Shown here: positions 1 through 7,674 of the stretch, in pieces
Numbering within the stretch: the first letter of the stretch is position 1
How the letters are laid out: every line of letters starts with the position of its first letter
Position numbers and translations under genes: made by a program
The notes under the pieces: generated by a model
The model's database searches: none
Seen by the model: only the letters and a program-made list of their open reading frames with translations
What the model was told of the DNA's origin: nothing
Source: JAFKFH01 sp017307375
GTDB lineage: Bacteria > Pseudomonadota > Alphaproteobacteria > Ferrovibrionales > Ferrovibrionaceae
Reading direction: 5' to 3'
Assembly (NCBI GenBank): GCA_965229335.1
Contig: OZ245874.1
Location: 1,426,001 to 1,490,000 of the forward strand
DNA: 64,000 nucleotides

Positions 1-1
1 C

Positions 2-1732
2 GACGCCGCCTCCGACGACGAAGCCTTCATCGCCGGTTTCACCGAACGCAACGTGCGCTTCCGCCGTGCGGGCGTGCAATGGGCCCGCAGCCTGCTGTTC
101 TATCGCCGGCTGCAGGCCAGCTGGTTTCTCGATGCCGAGGTCGAGCGCATTCTGGCGCTTAAGCCGCGCATCGTCGGCTGCACCTCGATGTTCAACCAGC
201 ATGTCGCCTCGCTGGCGCTGTTGCGCCGTCTCAAGGCAGCCGACCCGTCGATCATCACCCTGATCGGCGGCGCCAATTGCGAGGGCGAGATGGGCGTGAC
301 CACCCATCGCAATTTTCCCTGGGTCGACGCGGTCGTCTCCGGCGAAGCCGACCTGCTGGTCGTGCCGCTGATCGAGGCGCTGCTCGGAGGCGGGCTCGAC
401 GCCCCGGCGGAAGCCTGGCCCGAAGGCGTCTTCGCCCCGGTGCATCGCGTGGCCGGCTATCCGCGGCGCGATGCCGGCGACGGGCGGCCGCGGGCGACGG
501 TCGAAGACATGCGCCAGGTACCGATGCCCGAATACGACGACTATTTCGCGGAACTGGCGACAATTCCATGGGCCGAGCGCGTGCGTCCGTCGATTCCGCT
601 GGAAAGCTCGCGCGGCTGCTGGTGGGGCCAGCGCAGCCATTGCACGTTCTGCGGCCTGAACGGCGGCGGCATGAACTTCCGCACCAAGCCAGCCGATCAG
701 GCGCGCGCGGAGATGGATGCCGCCGTGGCCCGCTGGGGCATCGACCGCATCGAGATGGTCGACAACATCCTCGACATGACCTATTTCCGCAGCCTCATTC
801 CCGAGCTGGGTGCGGCCGCCCCGCCGCTGAAGATCTTCTACGAGACCAAGTCGAACCTGAAGCGCGAGCAGATCGCGGCGCTGGCCAAGGCCGGGGTGCG
901 CTGGATCCAGCCGGGCATCGAATCGCTCAACAGCGGGACGCTGAAGCTGATGGGCAAGGGGGTGACGGCTGCCCAGAACGTGATGCTGCTGAAATGGTGC
1001 CGCCAATACGGCATCCATGCGATGTGGACCGTCATTGCCGGCTTCCCCGGCGAGGACGATGCCTGGTACGCGGCGATGGCCGAACTGGTCCCCTATCTGA
1101 CCCATCTCGAAGGCGGCGGCATCGCAAGGCTGCGCTACGATCGCTTCAGCCCGCACCAGACGCAGTCCGAGCGTTTCGGCCTCAAGCTGACGCCGGCGCC
1201 GCTCTATGCCCATGTCTATCCGCTGCCGCCCGACCAGCTCGCCGGTCTCGCCTATTTCTTCGAGAACGAGGGCGAGGATTCGGCCGACCGGTCGCTGTTC
1301 TCGGGCGAGATGCCCGGGCGGCCGGGCGTCAACGAACTATCGCGGCGGCTGTCGGACTGGCATCGCCTGGGCCGCGGCGCCCGGCTCGATCTGATCCGCG
1401 GCGAGATCGGCGGCGAGGTGGTTGACGCAAGGCTGGTGCCGACCGCCGGCCGTCATGTCCTCGATGCGATCGAGCTGACAGTGCTCGATGCCTGCGCCGA
1501 AGGCCCGCCGCGGGCGCAGCTCGCAGCCCTGACCCCCGATCTCGGGGACATGGCGCGCGCCGGTGCGCTGGAACGGCTGCTGACGCTCGGTCTGGTCGTC
1601 GAACTCGACGGCCGCCTGGTCGGGCTGGTGCTGGAGGATCCCGCGCCGATGCCGACGGCCGAGGACAATCCGCTCGGCCGGGTCTGGGCCGGCCCGGGTG
1701 CGGCACGGCCCGAGGCGGAAGCCGCCGAATAG
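2..1732 (+). CDS. RiPP maturation radical SAM C-methyltransferase, 5' truncated by window edge
   Basis: Predicted cobalamin-type radical SAM enzyme that methylates carbon atoms of a ribosomal precursor peptide. The frame is open to the left edge, so the real start is outside; residue numbers count from the GTG at 53. A B12-binding-like Rossmann part comes first (IGGANCEGEMG at 71-81). The cluster-binding cysteines C189, C197 and C200 follow in RGCWWGQRSHCTFCG, a CX7CX2C spacing instead of CX3CX2C. That motif with the following GLNGGG is characteristic of the rSAM_ocin_1 family (TIGR03975), known next to RiPP precursors. The barrel continues to about residue 400 and a C-terminal extension follows. 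The next gene starts 12 bases after the stop and looks like a second peptide-modifying enzyme. No precursor gene is visible here; it probably lies upstream. Family assignment is firm, substrate unknown. Confidence 0.88.
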   Translation, partial: DAASDDEAFIAGFTERNVRFRRAGVQWARSLLFYRRLQASWFLDAEVERILALKPRIVGCTSMFNQHVASLALLRRLKAADPSIITLIGGANCEGEMGVTTHRNFPWVDAVVSGEADLLVVPLIEALLGGGLDAPAEAWPEGVFAPVHRVAGYPRRDAGDGRPRATVEDMRQVPMPEYDDYFAELATIPWAERVRPSIPLESSRGCWWGQRSHCTFCGLNGGGMNFRTKPADQARAEMDAAVARWGIDRIEMVDNILDMTYFRSLIPELGAAAPPLKIFYETKSNLKREQIAALAKAGVRWIQPGIESLNSGTLKLMGKGVTAAQNVMLLKWCRQYGIHAMWTVIAGFPGEDDAWYAAMAELVPYLTHLEGGGIARLRYDRFSPHQTQSERFGLKLTPAPLYAHVYPLPPDQLAGLAYFFENEGEDSADRSLFSGEMPGRPGVNELSRRLSDWHRLGRGARLDLIRGEIGGEVVDARLVPTAGRHVLDAIELTVLDACAEGPPRAQLAALTPDLGDMARAGALERLLTLGLVVELDGRLVGLVLEDPAPMPTAEDNPLGRVWAGPGAARPEAEAAE

Positions 1733-1744
1733 GACCATCGGGAC

Positions 1745-2224
1745 ATGTTCTTCGATCCCGCCGACTATCCGTGGACCGCGGCGCTGGCGCGGGCCTATGC
1801 GGCGGTGCGCGCCGAGTTCGAGGCGCTGCGGCCCGATGATTTCCTGCCCTGGCACGAGCCGATCTACACCGGCGAATGGCGGGTTTTTGGCCTGTACGGC
1901 TTCGGCCACCGCATGGACGAGAACTGCGCGCGCTGCCCGCGGTCGGCCGCAGCGGTCGAGGCGGTGCCGGGCCTGACCACCGCGGGCTTCAGCGTGATGG
2001 GAGCGGGGACGGAAATCCTGCCCCATGTCGGCTATACCGGCCGGGTGCTGCGCTGCCACCTCGGTCTGGTCGTGCCGGCCGACTGCGGACTGATGGTCGA
2101 AGGCGAGACCCGGTGTTGGGGCGAGGGCGAGGTAATGGTGTTCGACGACACCGGCCGCCATTCCGCGTGGAACCGCGGCGCATCGGCACGTGCGGTGCTG
2201 CTGCTGGATTTCCTGCGCCCCTGA
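1745..2224 (+). CDS. aspartyl/asparaginyl beta-hydroxylase family protein (RiPP tailoring)
   Basis: 159-residue protein resembling the PF05118 Asp/Asn beta-hydroxylase fold, an Fe(II)/2-oxoglutarate enzyme. The core shows a first His in ILPHVGYTGRVLRCHLGL and a second in FDDTGRHSAWN, followed by R and VLLLD, which matches the two-His iron site and the 2-oxoglutarate-binding Arg of the family. There is no signal peptide or membrane segment. It begins 12 bases after the radical SAM gene and is surely co-transcribed with it, so it probably hydroxylates the same peptide (inference). The stop lies 3 bases from the stop of the convergent MetX-like gene. Confidence 0.8.
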   Translation: MFFDPADYPWTAALARAYAAVRAEFEALRPDDFLPWHEPIYTGEWRVFGLYGFGHRMDENCARCPRSAAAVEAVPGLTTAGFSVMGAGTEILPHVGYTGRVLRCHLGLVVPADCGLMVEGETRCWGEGEVMVFDDTGRHSAWNRGASARAVLLLDFLRP

Positions 2225-2227
2225 TCG

Positions 2228-3373
2228 TCAGCGCCCCAGGAAATCGGCGACCACGGGGCTCAGCGCCGAGACGTCGAACTGGAAGGCGCCGTGGCCGATA
2301 TGGCTGTCCAGCGCCGCATAGCGGGCATCGATGCCGCGCGCGCGCATGACGGCGGCAAGATCCTCGATTTCGGCGGCGGGATAGCGCCAGTCGGACGCGT
2401 AGGAGACGAGCAGCATGCGGGCGGCGATCGTCGCAATCGCGTCTCCCAGGCCGGCATGGCCATGGCCCAGATCGAACAGGTCGACGGCCTTGGTCAGGTA
2501 GATCAGCGAGTTCGGATCGAACCGCGCATGCGCGTTGCCGCGGATATCGGCCAGGAAGCGCTCCACCGCGAATTCCGGGGCGAGGGTGCGGCCGAGCGGC
2601 GCGTCAGGCATGGCCGGCTTGCGGCCATACTTGGTCGCGAGCGTGTCGCGGTCGAGCCACAGCACCGCCCCGATCATGCCGGAGAGCCCGAGGCCGGCCA
2701 GCGGCGGCCTGTCGTCGGTATAGTCGCCGCCGGCGAAGGCCGGATCGGCGTAGATTGCCTGCCGCATCACTTCCCACAGCGCGATCGTGTAGGCCGAGGT
2801 GGCGGGCGTTGCCGAAATCGCAATGCCCTGGCGCAGCCGCCGGGGGTGACGGCGGGCCCATTCATAGACCTGGAAGCCGCCCATGCAGCCGCCGATGACC
2901 GCGTGCCAGCAGTCGATGCCGAACTGGTCGCTGAGGGCCGCCTGGGCATCGACCATGTCGGCGATGGTCACGATCGGAAAGCGCAGGCCCCAGCGGCGTC
3001 CGGTGGCCGGATCGATCGAGCGCGGCGCGGTCGAGCCGGCCGATCCGCCCAGCACGTTCGAGCAGACGACGAACCATCGGTCGGTATCGAGCATCCGGCC
3101 CGGGCCGATCGCGATCTCCCACCAGCCGGGCCGGGTCGAGGTGGGGTCGCGGCCCGTCGCATTCTGGCTCGAGGTCAGGCCGTGGCAGACCAGGATCCCG
3201 TTGTCGCGTGCCGGCGACAGCGTGCCGTAGGTCTCGTAGGCGATCTCGAAACCCGTCAGGATCCCGCCGCCGGCGAGCGACAGCGGTCCGGGGAAGGCGG
3301 CGACGCCGGTGGTGCGCCGCAGCGCGCCGTCGTCAGCCGTCACGGTCGAGCGTGGCGAAGATGACGATGCCAT
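2228..3373 (-). CDS. MetX-like homoserine O-acyltransferase family protein, Cys nucleophile
   Basis: Alpha/beta-hydrolase of the MetX (homoserine/serine O-acyltransferase) family, 381 residues from the ATG at 3373. Family hallmarks are clear: GWWEIAIGPGRMLDTDR, CSNVLGGSAGST, FPIVTIADMVDAQ, an acid-residue region SYASDWRYP and a C-terminal catalytic His in SHIGHGAFQFD. The nucleophile elbow reads GGCMGGFQ, so Cys163 replaces the Ser of the usual GGSMGG; the usual GHDAF is GHGAF. Either change could alter acceptor or reaction, so I do not call it metX. The ATG start overlaps the upstream membrane-protein gene by 41 bases; a GTG at 3343 would cut this to 11. Neither start has a clear Shine-Dalgarno sequence. 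Confidence 0.82.
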   Translation of the reverse strand: MASSSSPRSTVTADDGALRRTTGVAAFPGPLSLAGGGILTGFEIAYETYGTLSPARDNGILVCHGLTSSQNATGRDPTSTRPGWWEIAIGPGRMLDTDRWFVVCSNVLGGSAGSTAPRSIDPATGRRWGLRFPIVTIADMVDAQAALSDQFGIDCWHAVIGGCMGGFQVYEWARRHPRRLRQGIAISATPATSAYTIALWEVMRQAIYADPAFAGGDYTDDRPPLAGLGLSGMIGAVLWLDRDTLATKYGRKPAMPDAPLGRTLAPEFAVERFLADIRGNAHARFDPNSLIYLTKAVDLFDLGHGHAGLGDAIATIAARMLLVSYASDWRYPAAEIEDLAAVMRARGIDARYAALDSHIGHGAFQFDVSALSPVVADFLGR

Positions 3374-3548
3374 AGACCACGCTGGCGGCGACGATGCCGA
3401 TCAGGAACGGGGCCGCGGCGGTGGCCGGCGAGTAGACCGCTGCGATGCCGACCAGCGCCAAGACATAGACCAGCGTCACGAGCCAGCCGCCGGCACCCTG
3501 CGGCGAAACGCCATAGCCGACGGTGCGCTTCCTGAACCACTTTGCCAT
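3333..3548 (-). CDS. small two-helix membrane protein of unknown function
   Basis: 71 residues: a basic start (MAKWFRKRTVGYG), then two hydrophobic segments at about 20-40 and 46-65 separated by a short loop. This is a plausible hairpin inner-membrane protein. Its 3' end overlaps the 5' end of the MetX-like gene by 11-41 bases depending on that gene's start, which suggests the two are co-transcribed with this one first. I do not recognise the family. Confidence 0.6.
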   Translation of the reverse strand: MAKWFRKRTVGYGVSPQGAGGWLVTLVYVLALVGIAAVYSPATAAAPFLIGIVAASVVYGIVIFATLDRDG

Positions 3549-3645
3549 CGTCGTCTCCCCTGCGCCGGCGCGGCGCGACCATGACTGCGATTATCGCGGG
3601 TTGGACCGCCCGAGTCCATCGCCACGCCTGCGCCGGACGGAGCTG

Positions 3646-6006
3646 TCAGCCGAAGGCCGGCATCAGGGTCTGGACGATGTTGACTGCCGGGCCGCTGGCG
3701 AGCGGGACGTTCACCAGCGTGCCGCTGAAGGCGACGATGCCCTGACCGGCCGGGGCGGTGTAGCTCGTCGACTGGGCGGCGGTGACGTTTGCCATCGTGC
3801 CGTAGGGGCCGAGGCTGCGGCCTTGCGAGGTCGTCAGGCTGAGCTGCGCCACGCAGCTGCGGCCGAACCACATGCCGGTGGTAATCGTCGCCCCCGTCAC
3901 GGTCTCGCCCGCCTGCAGGGTGATGCTGTTGCTGCCCCCGCTGGTATCGCCGTGCTGGGGCAGCGCATAGGTGCCGTTGGTCGCCTGGATGGCGTTCAAT
4001 ATGTCGCCCGACATGATCGTCAGCGCCGTGATCGGCGGCATGCCGACCAGGGCGATTGTCGGCCCGTCGTTGAAGCTCGTCGGCGAGACCGACAGCGATA
4101 CCGTCGCCGCGCCAGCCAGCGCCTGCGGCGTCAGGCTGTAGTCGACGGGCTGGACGGCAAAGCTGGCCGACAGCGGGCCGCCGACCGGACCCAGATTTCC
4201 GATCCACACGGCGTTGGCGCAGACGCGCATCAGCCATGCAGGCGTGGCGCCGTCCGTACGCCAGATATCGAAGAAGCGCGCCGCGCCGGTCGGATAGCTC
4301 CAGCTCAGCAGCGCACCCTGGGTGGCGGCGTCGGCATAGATCGGCTGTACCGCGAGGTCCTGGACCGCGGCCGGCGGCGCGGCATCGGCCGGCACCAGCG
4401 ATACCTGACCGATGACGGCGCCGTAGGAAGTGCCGGGCGGGTTGCCGTTGCTCGACGGACCGACGGCCAGGACGATCTGGGTAACGGTCTTGCCGGTGAT
4501 TCCCGTCGTCGTTTCGGTCATGGCCAGCCACCCGCTCTGACCGAGCGGGCTTGCGGCACTCGTCGTCGTGTAGCTCGACGTGTCGCTGAAGACGAGGGTG
4601 ACCTGGATGCCGGGGAATGGCGTGCCTTGCGGCTTGAAGATGACTTGAATGATCGTCGAACCCGTGACCGGGGCCTGCAGGTCGAAGAGGCGGAAATTTG
4701 CCGTGTCACTGGCGGCCGCGTCGGCTCCCTGAACGACCAGGCTGGCGCCACCGTCATAGCCGTTGCCATAGGCGTAAGTCATCGACAGCGAGGACGCACT
4801 GCCTGCCAGAGACCAGAACCGGTAGGTCGGCTGCAGACCCTGCAGGCTCAGATTGCTCCATGCCGTCGTGCCGGCTTGAGTGCCGCGTACGATGAAGTTG
4901 GTACCGCAGCCACGGTCGAAATTGGTGGCGAAGGGCAGGCCGCCGGGTATGATCCGTTCAGGAATATACTCTGCAATGCAATCCTGTCCGGCGGCTGCAC
5001 CGCTGTTATATCCGGCGGTGTTCGCGGTCCAGAGGCTGGTATCCTTGGTCTCGTAGGCCTGGTGATGGGCGGCCGACGGCCAGGTGCCGGTCGCGGTTTC
5101 GAAAGTCCAACCCGGGGCGAACAGGCCGACCGATGTGCCTGCATCGACGCAGGCGCCTACGGCCGCGACGGCATCGTTGCCTGGATCGGTATTTCCGGGT
5201 TGGTACTGTGTCTGCGCTGCCCAGACATAGACGCCGGAGTAGACGGCCAGAGGCGACCTGCCGTCTCCCTGAGCCGTGCTGATCGATGTCTGCAGCAGGC
5301 CGGTGCCGTCGGGAAACCACCAATAGTTCGGGAAGATCCCGTCGCAAGCCTCGAAGTAGATATTGTTCTTCTGATTGAGACAGTTTTGATAGTTGACATT
5401 GCCGTTGCAGTCGACCGCGTCGTACCAGATCACCAGCGCATTGGGATTGTTTGCCTTGAGCGTGGTGTCGAGGGCGGTGAGAAACGATGCCAGCATGGCG
5501 GCGGTGGTTCCGGCTGGCAGCGAAGTCTCGACGTTGAAGAACCAGCCGTCGAAGTTGTAGTGCCGGGCAAGGCTGGCAAGCTGAGCAATATATTGACTGC
5601 TGCCGGCACCGAGCATGGTGCCGAGTTCGTCCTGGCTGCTCCCCTCGAAGTCGACCGTGCCCATGACCGGCACGCCGTTGAGGTGACCGGCGTTGATCCA
5701 CCACGCCGTGGGGATGGCGACACGCCGGTGGGCAAAATAGTAGAAGCTGTCGAGATACTGCCAGTATGTGAAATTGTAGGTGTCGAGATTGGCGACGCCC
5801 TGCGGGTACAGGTCGCCGGGATTGACGTAGCCGCCCTTGAAGTCGTTGCCGTCCATGACCAGGGGGCGCGATGCCGCCGGACGTGGCTGCAGGGGGACTT
5901 GCCCGATGTTGAAGGCGTCATAGGGTTGCGTGGCCGGAGTCCACGCCTGCAGCGCCTGGATCGAATCGAGAAAGAACGACTGTGGCTGGGTGGAGAACGA
6001 CGTCAT
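3646..6006 (-). CDS. GH85 endo-beta-N-acetylglucosaminidase with C-terminal jacalin-like lectin domain
   Basis: 786-residue glycosidase predicted to cut the GlcNAc-GlcNAc core of N-glycans. The GH85 domain covers about 1-330: MDGNDFKGGY, YWQYLDSFYYFAHRRV, then the catalytic N158-x-E160 in FDGWFFNVE, VIWYDAVDCNG and CDGIFPNYWWF. The middle holds beta-sandwich/fibronectin-like sequence (about 400-650). The last 130 residues (about 657-786) read like a jacalin-type lectin: GDILNAIQATNGTYALPQHG, GETVTGATITTG and GRSLGPYG, then IVAFSG. The start ATG at 6006 has GGAGG 7 bases upstream and removes a 29-codon extension. No signal peptide is visible, which is odd for an enzyme acting on glycoproteins. 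A Cys-rich, Asn/Tyr-rich composition and a visibly lower GC content in places suggest acquisition. Confidence 0.88.
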   Translation of the reverse strand: MTSFSTQPQSFFLDSIQALQAWTPATQPYDAFNIGQVPLQPRPAASRPLVMDGNDFKGGYVNPGDLYPQGVANLDTYNFTYWQYLDSFYYFAHRRVAIPTAWWINAGHLNGVPVMGTVDFEGSSQDELGTMLGAGSSQYIAQLASLARHYNFDGWFFNVETSLPAGTTAAMLASFLTALDTTLKANNPNALVIWYDAVDCNGNVNYQNCLNQKNNIYFEACDGIFPNYWWFPDGTGLLQTSISTAQGDGRSPLAVYSGVYVWAAQTQYQPGNTDPGNDAVAAVGACVDAGTSVGLFAPGWTFETATGTWPSAAHHQAYETKDTSLWTANTAGYNSGAAAGQDCIAEYIPERIIPGGLPFATNFDRGCGTNFIVRGTQAGTTAWSNLSLQGLQPTYRFWSLAGSASSLSMTYAYGNGYDGGASLVVQGADAAASDTANFRLFDLQAPVTGSTIIQVIFKPQGTPFPGIQVTLVFSDTSSYTTTSAASPLGQSGWLAMTETTTGITGKTVTQIVLAVGPSSNGNPPGTSYGAVIGQVSLVPADAAPPAAVQDLAVQPIYADAATQGALLSWSYPTGAARFFDIWRTDGATPAWLMRVCANAVWIGNLGPVGGPLSASFAVQPVDYSLTPQALAGAATVSLSVSPTSFNDGPTIALVGMPPITALTIMSGDILNAIQATNGTYALPQHGDTSGGSNSITLQAGETVTGATITTGMWFGRSCVAQLSLTTSQGRSLGPYGTMANVTAAQSTSYTAPAGQGIVAFSGTLVNVPLASGPAVNIVQTLMPAFG

Positions 6007-6091
6007 CGCATGCCCTCCTTCGAGCGGTGCGACCGGGGCGTGCGGTTCGCCGCTGCGGCCGGTTCGCAGGTGAACAGGAGACCAAATATCC

Positions 6092-6111
6092 ATTTAAGGG
6101 TGCTCTTAAAT
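6092..6111. promoter_or_regulatory. AT-rich inverted repeat upstream of the GH85 gene
   Basis: Perfect 7-base arms ATTTAAG and CTTAAAT separated by six bases, in an AT-rich stretch about 85 bases upstream of the GH85 start codon. It could be an operator for that gene. No regulator is assigned. Confidence 0.35.
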
Positions 6112-6218
6112 TTCAAATCTCTCAATGAATAAATTGTACCTTCGTATAGTTGGGCCTGCGCCCGGCACCCGGCGTTGGCCAAAAGCAGCAGTTGACCCGA
6201 GCAAGCTGCATGGATAGC

Positions 6219-6240
6219 TTGTTCCCAGATTTGGGAACAA
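6219..6240. promoter_or_regulatory. perfect inverted repeat, candidate HigA-type operator
   Basis: Nine-base arms TTGTTCCCA (6219-6227) and TGGGAACAA (6232-6240) with a four-base centre GATT. It ends four bases before the GTG of the HigB-like ORF. HigA proteins typically repress their own operon through a palindrome over the promoter or start region, so this is a good candidate for autoregulation by the HigA-like domain encoded just downstream (inference). Confidence 0.55.
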
Positions 6241-6244
6241 ACCT

Positions 6245-6502
6245 GTGATTGTCGTTGGATCGTCCCTGCTGGCGGCGTGCATCGCCCGTCATCCGCCCGC
6301 CGCTGCGACCCTCAGGGCGTTGTCTGCGGTCCTCGTCCATGCCGAATGGGCCGGTCCGGACGATGTCAGGCGCGATTTCGGCGCGGTGATGACCGAAATC
6401 GGCGGCGCGATCGTTCTCGACCTCGGGCAAGTGCTCGTCACCCTGAAGATCAATCATGCGCTGGGTATCGTGCGTATCGCCGGCGCCGAGGAAAGGATAT
6501 GA
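6245..6502 (+). CDS. HigB-like toxin-family protein, shortened and probably inactive
   Basis: 85 residues from a GTG start. The order of features follows the HigB mRNA interferase family (RelE fold): ARHPPAAATLRAL, a central HAEWAGPDDVRRDF and LKINHALGIVRIAG. Two blocks that carry the family's catalytic positions are missing or unrecognisable: GNKYRL is replaced by LGQVLVTL, and the protein ends before the usual THxEYDK tail. I infer a degenerate or repurposed toxin. Its stop overlaps the next start by ATGA (6499-6502), the usual toxin-first higBA arrangement, and a palindrome precedes it. The assignment rests on pattern similarity plus context. The alternative is an unrelated small ORF. Confidence 0.6.
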   Translation: MIVVGSSLLAACIARHPPAAATLRALSAVLVHAEWAGPDDVRRDFGAVMTEIGGAIVLDLGQVLVTLKINHALGIVRIAGAEERI

Positions 6503-7599
6503 CGACGATGGTCAAGCCGATCCGCAGCGATGACGATCATCGCGCCGCGCTGGCCGAGATCGACCGCCTGTTGGGCGCCGCGCCCGGCTCGGCCGATGCC
6601 GATCGGCTGGAGGTACTGTGCGTGCTGGCGGCCGACTACGAACGGCGCCGGCAGAGGCTCGATGCACCCGACCCGATCGAGTACCTGACCTTCGCGATGC
6701 GCGGCCAGGGGCGCAGCCAGTCGGATCTCGCCGCCTTGCTCGGCTCACGCTCGCGCGCGTCCGAAGTGCTGAACCGCCGTCGCCATCTGACGACCGAGAT
6801 GATCGGGCGCCTGGTCCGGGGCTGGTCGTTGGCGGCAGGCCCGTTGTCCGCACCCTACGACATCGAAGGCAGTTTGAAGCGGACCGTCGCGCGCGTCGCG
6901 GGCGCGCTGGCCGTCACGGCGATGCTGGCGGCCGGTGCCGTCGCGGCGACCTTCTGGGCCTATGGCCGGGGGCTTGCCACCGAATCCGAGATCGCGGCGC
7001 TGGCGACCGGGGTGACCGTGCCGCTGGCCGAGATTCCGCCGCATGTGATCAAGGCTTTCCTGGCGGCGGAGGACCAGGACTATTACCGTCATGGCGGCTA
7101 CAGCCCCGCCGCGATCCTGCGTGCCGCGGCCGACAATGTGCTGAGCCCCGGCGCGAAGCCGGCGGGCGGAGCGACGATCACGCAGCAACTGGCCAAGAAC
7201 CTGCTGCTGGCGGGCGAGGCGCCGTCGGTCGAGCGCAAGATCCGCGAGATCGTGCTGGCCCGCCGGCTGGAGGCGACGCTGTCGAAGGACCGGATCCTCG
7301 AACTCTACCTGAACCGCATCTATTTCGGCGGCCCGGCCTGGGGCATCGCCGCGGCGGCGAGGCAGTATTTCGGCAAGGCCGTGCCCCAGCTCGACCTCGC
7401 CGAAGGTGCCTATCTCGCCGCGCTGCCGAAGGCGCCGAACGACTATCGCCTGGGCGACGGCATGCCGGCCGACGCACAGCGCGAGGCACGCGCGCGCGGC
7501 CGCCGCGACTGGGTGCTCGCCCGCATGGCGGAGGCCGGCCTGATCACCGGTTCGGCGGCGCAGATGGCGCAACGGGAACCGATCACGGTGACGCGCTAG
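6499..7599 (+). CDS. HigA antitoxin-transmembrane-GT51 peptidoglycan glycosyltransferase fusion
   Basis: 366 residues from the ATG at 6499, which follows a GAGGAAAGG ribosome site and overlaps the HigB-like stop. Residues 4-117 match the full HigA family pattern: VKPIRSDDDHRAALAEIDRL, GSADADRLEVL, then DPIEYLTFAMRGQGRSQSDL and LGSRSRASEVLNRRR, including the helix-turn-helix. Residues 130-155 form one membrane segment. Residues 165-350 are a complete GT51 domain: AEDQDYYRHGG with catalytic E191, GGATITQQLAKN (223-234), ERKIREIVLARRLE (245-258, with E250), LELYLNRIYFG and YFGK. No transpeptidase domain follows. With N terminus in, the HigA part would be cytoplasmic and the polymerase periplasmic, the normal GT51 topology. 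The product would be a membrane-tethered DNA-binding antitoxin joined to cell-wall synthesis. I know of no described example. Confidence 0.88.
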   Translation: MTTMVKPIRSDDDHRAALAEIDRLLGAAPGSADADRLEVLCVLAADYERRRQRLDAPDPIEYLTFAMRGQGRSQSDLAALLGSRSRASEVLNRRRHLTTEMIGRLVRGWSLAAGPLSAPYDIEGSLKRTVARVAGALAVTAMLAAGAVAATFWAYGRGLATESEIAALATGVTVPLAEIPPHVIKAFLAAEDQDYYRHGGYSPAAILRAAADNVLSPGAKPAGGATITQQLAKNLLLAGEAPSVERKIREIVLARRLEATLSKDRILELYLNRIYFGGPAWGIAAAARQYFGKAVPQLDLAEGAYLAALPKAPNDYRLGDGMPADAQREARARGRRDWVLARMAEAGLITGSAAQMAQREPITVTR

Positions 7600-7623
7600 A
7601 ATTCTCCGCGGGCATGTCGGAAC

Positions 7624-7654
7624 GTCCCGGCCCAGGCCGTCCTTGGGCCAGGAC
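7624..7654 (+). terminator. stem-loop after the HigA-GT51 gene
   Basis: Stem of about 12 pairs (GTCC, mismatch, GGCCCAGG against CCTTGGGCC, mismatch, GGAC) with a five-base loop. It lies 25 bases after the stop and 20 before the next start. There is no T-run, so it may be a Rho-type or weak terminator, or a leader structure of the VOC gene. Confidence 0.35.
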
Positions 7655-7674
7655 ATACCGAACCGGAGACCGTC

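Noticed and set aside
3523..6132. Long plus-strand open frame opposite the GH85 gene
   Set aside because: The minus-strand GH85 reading has complete family motifs and a good ribosome site; the plus-strand translation resembles nothing.
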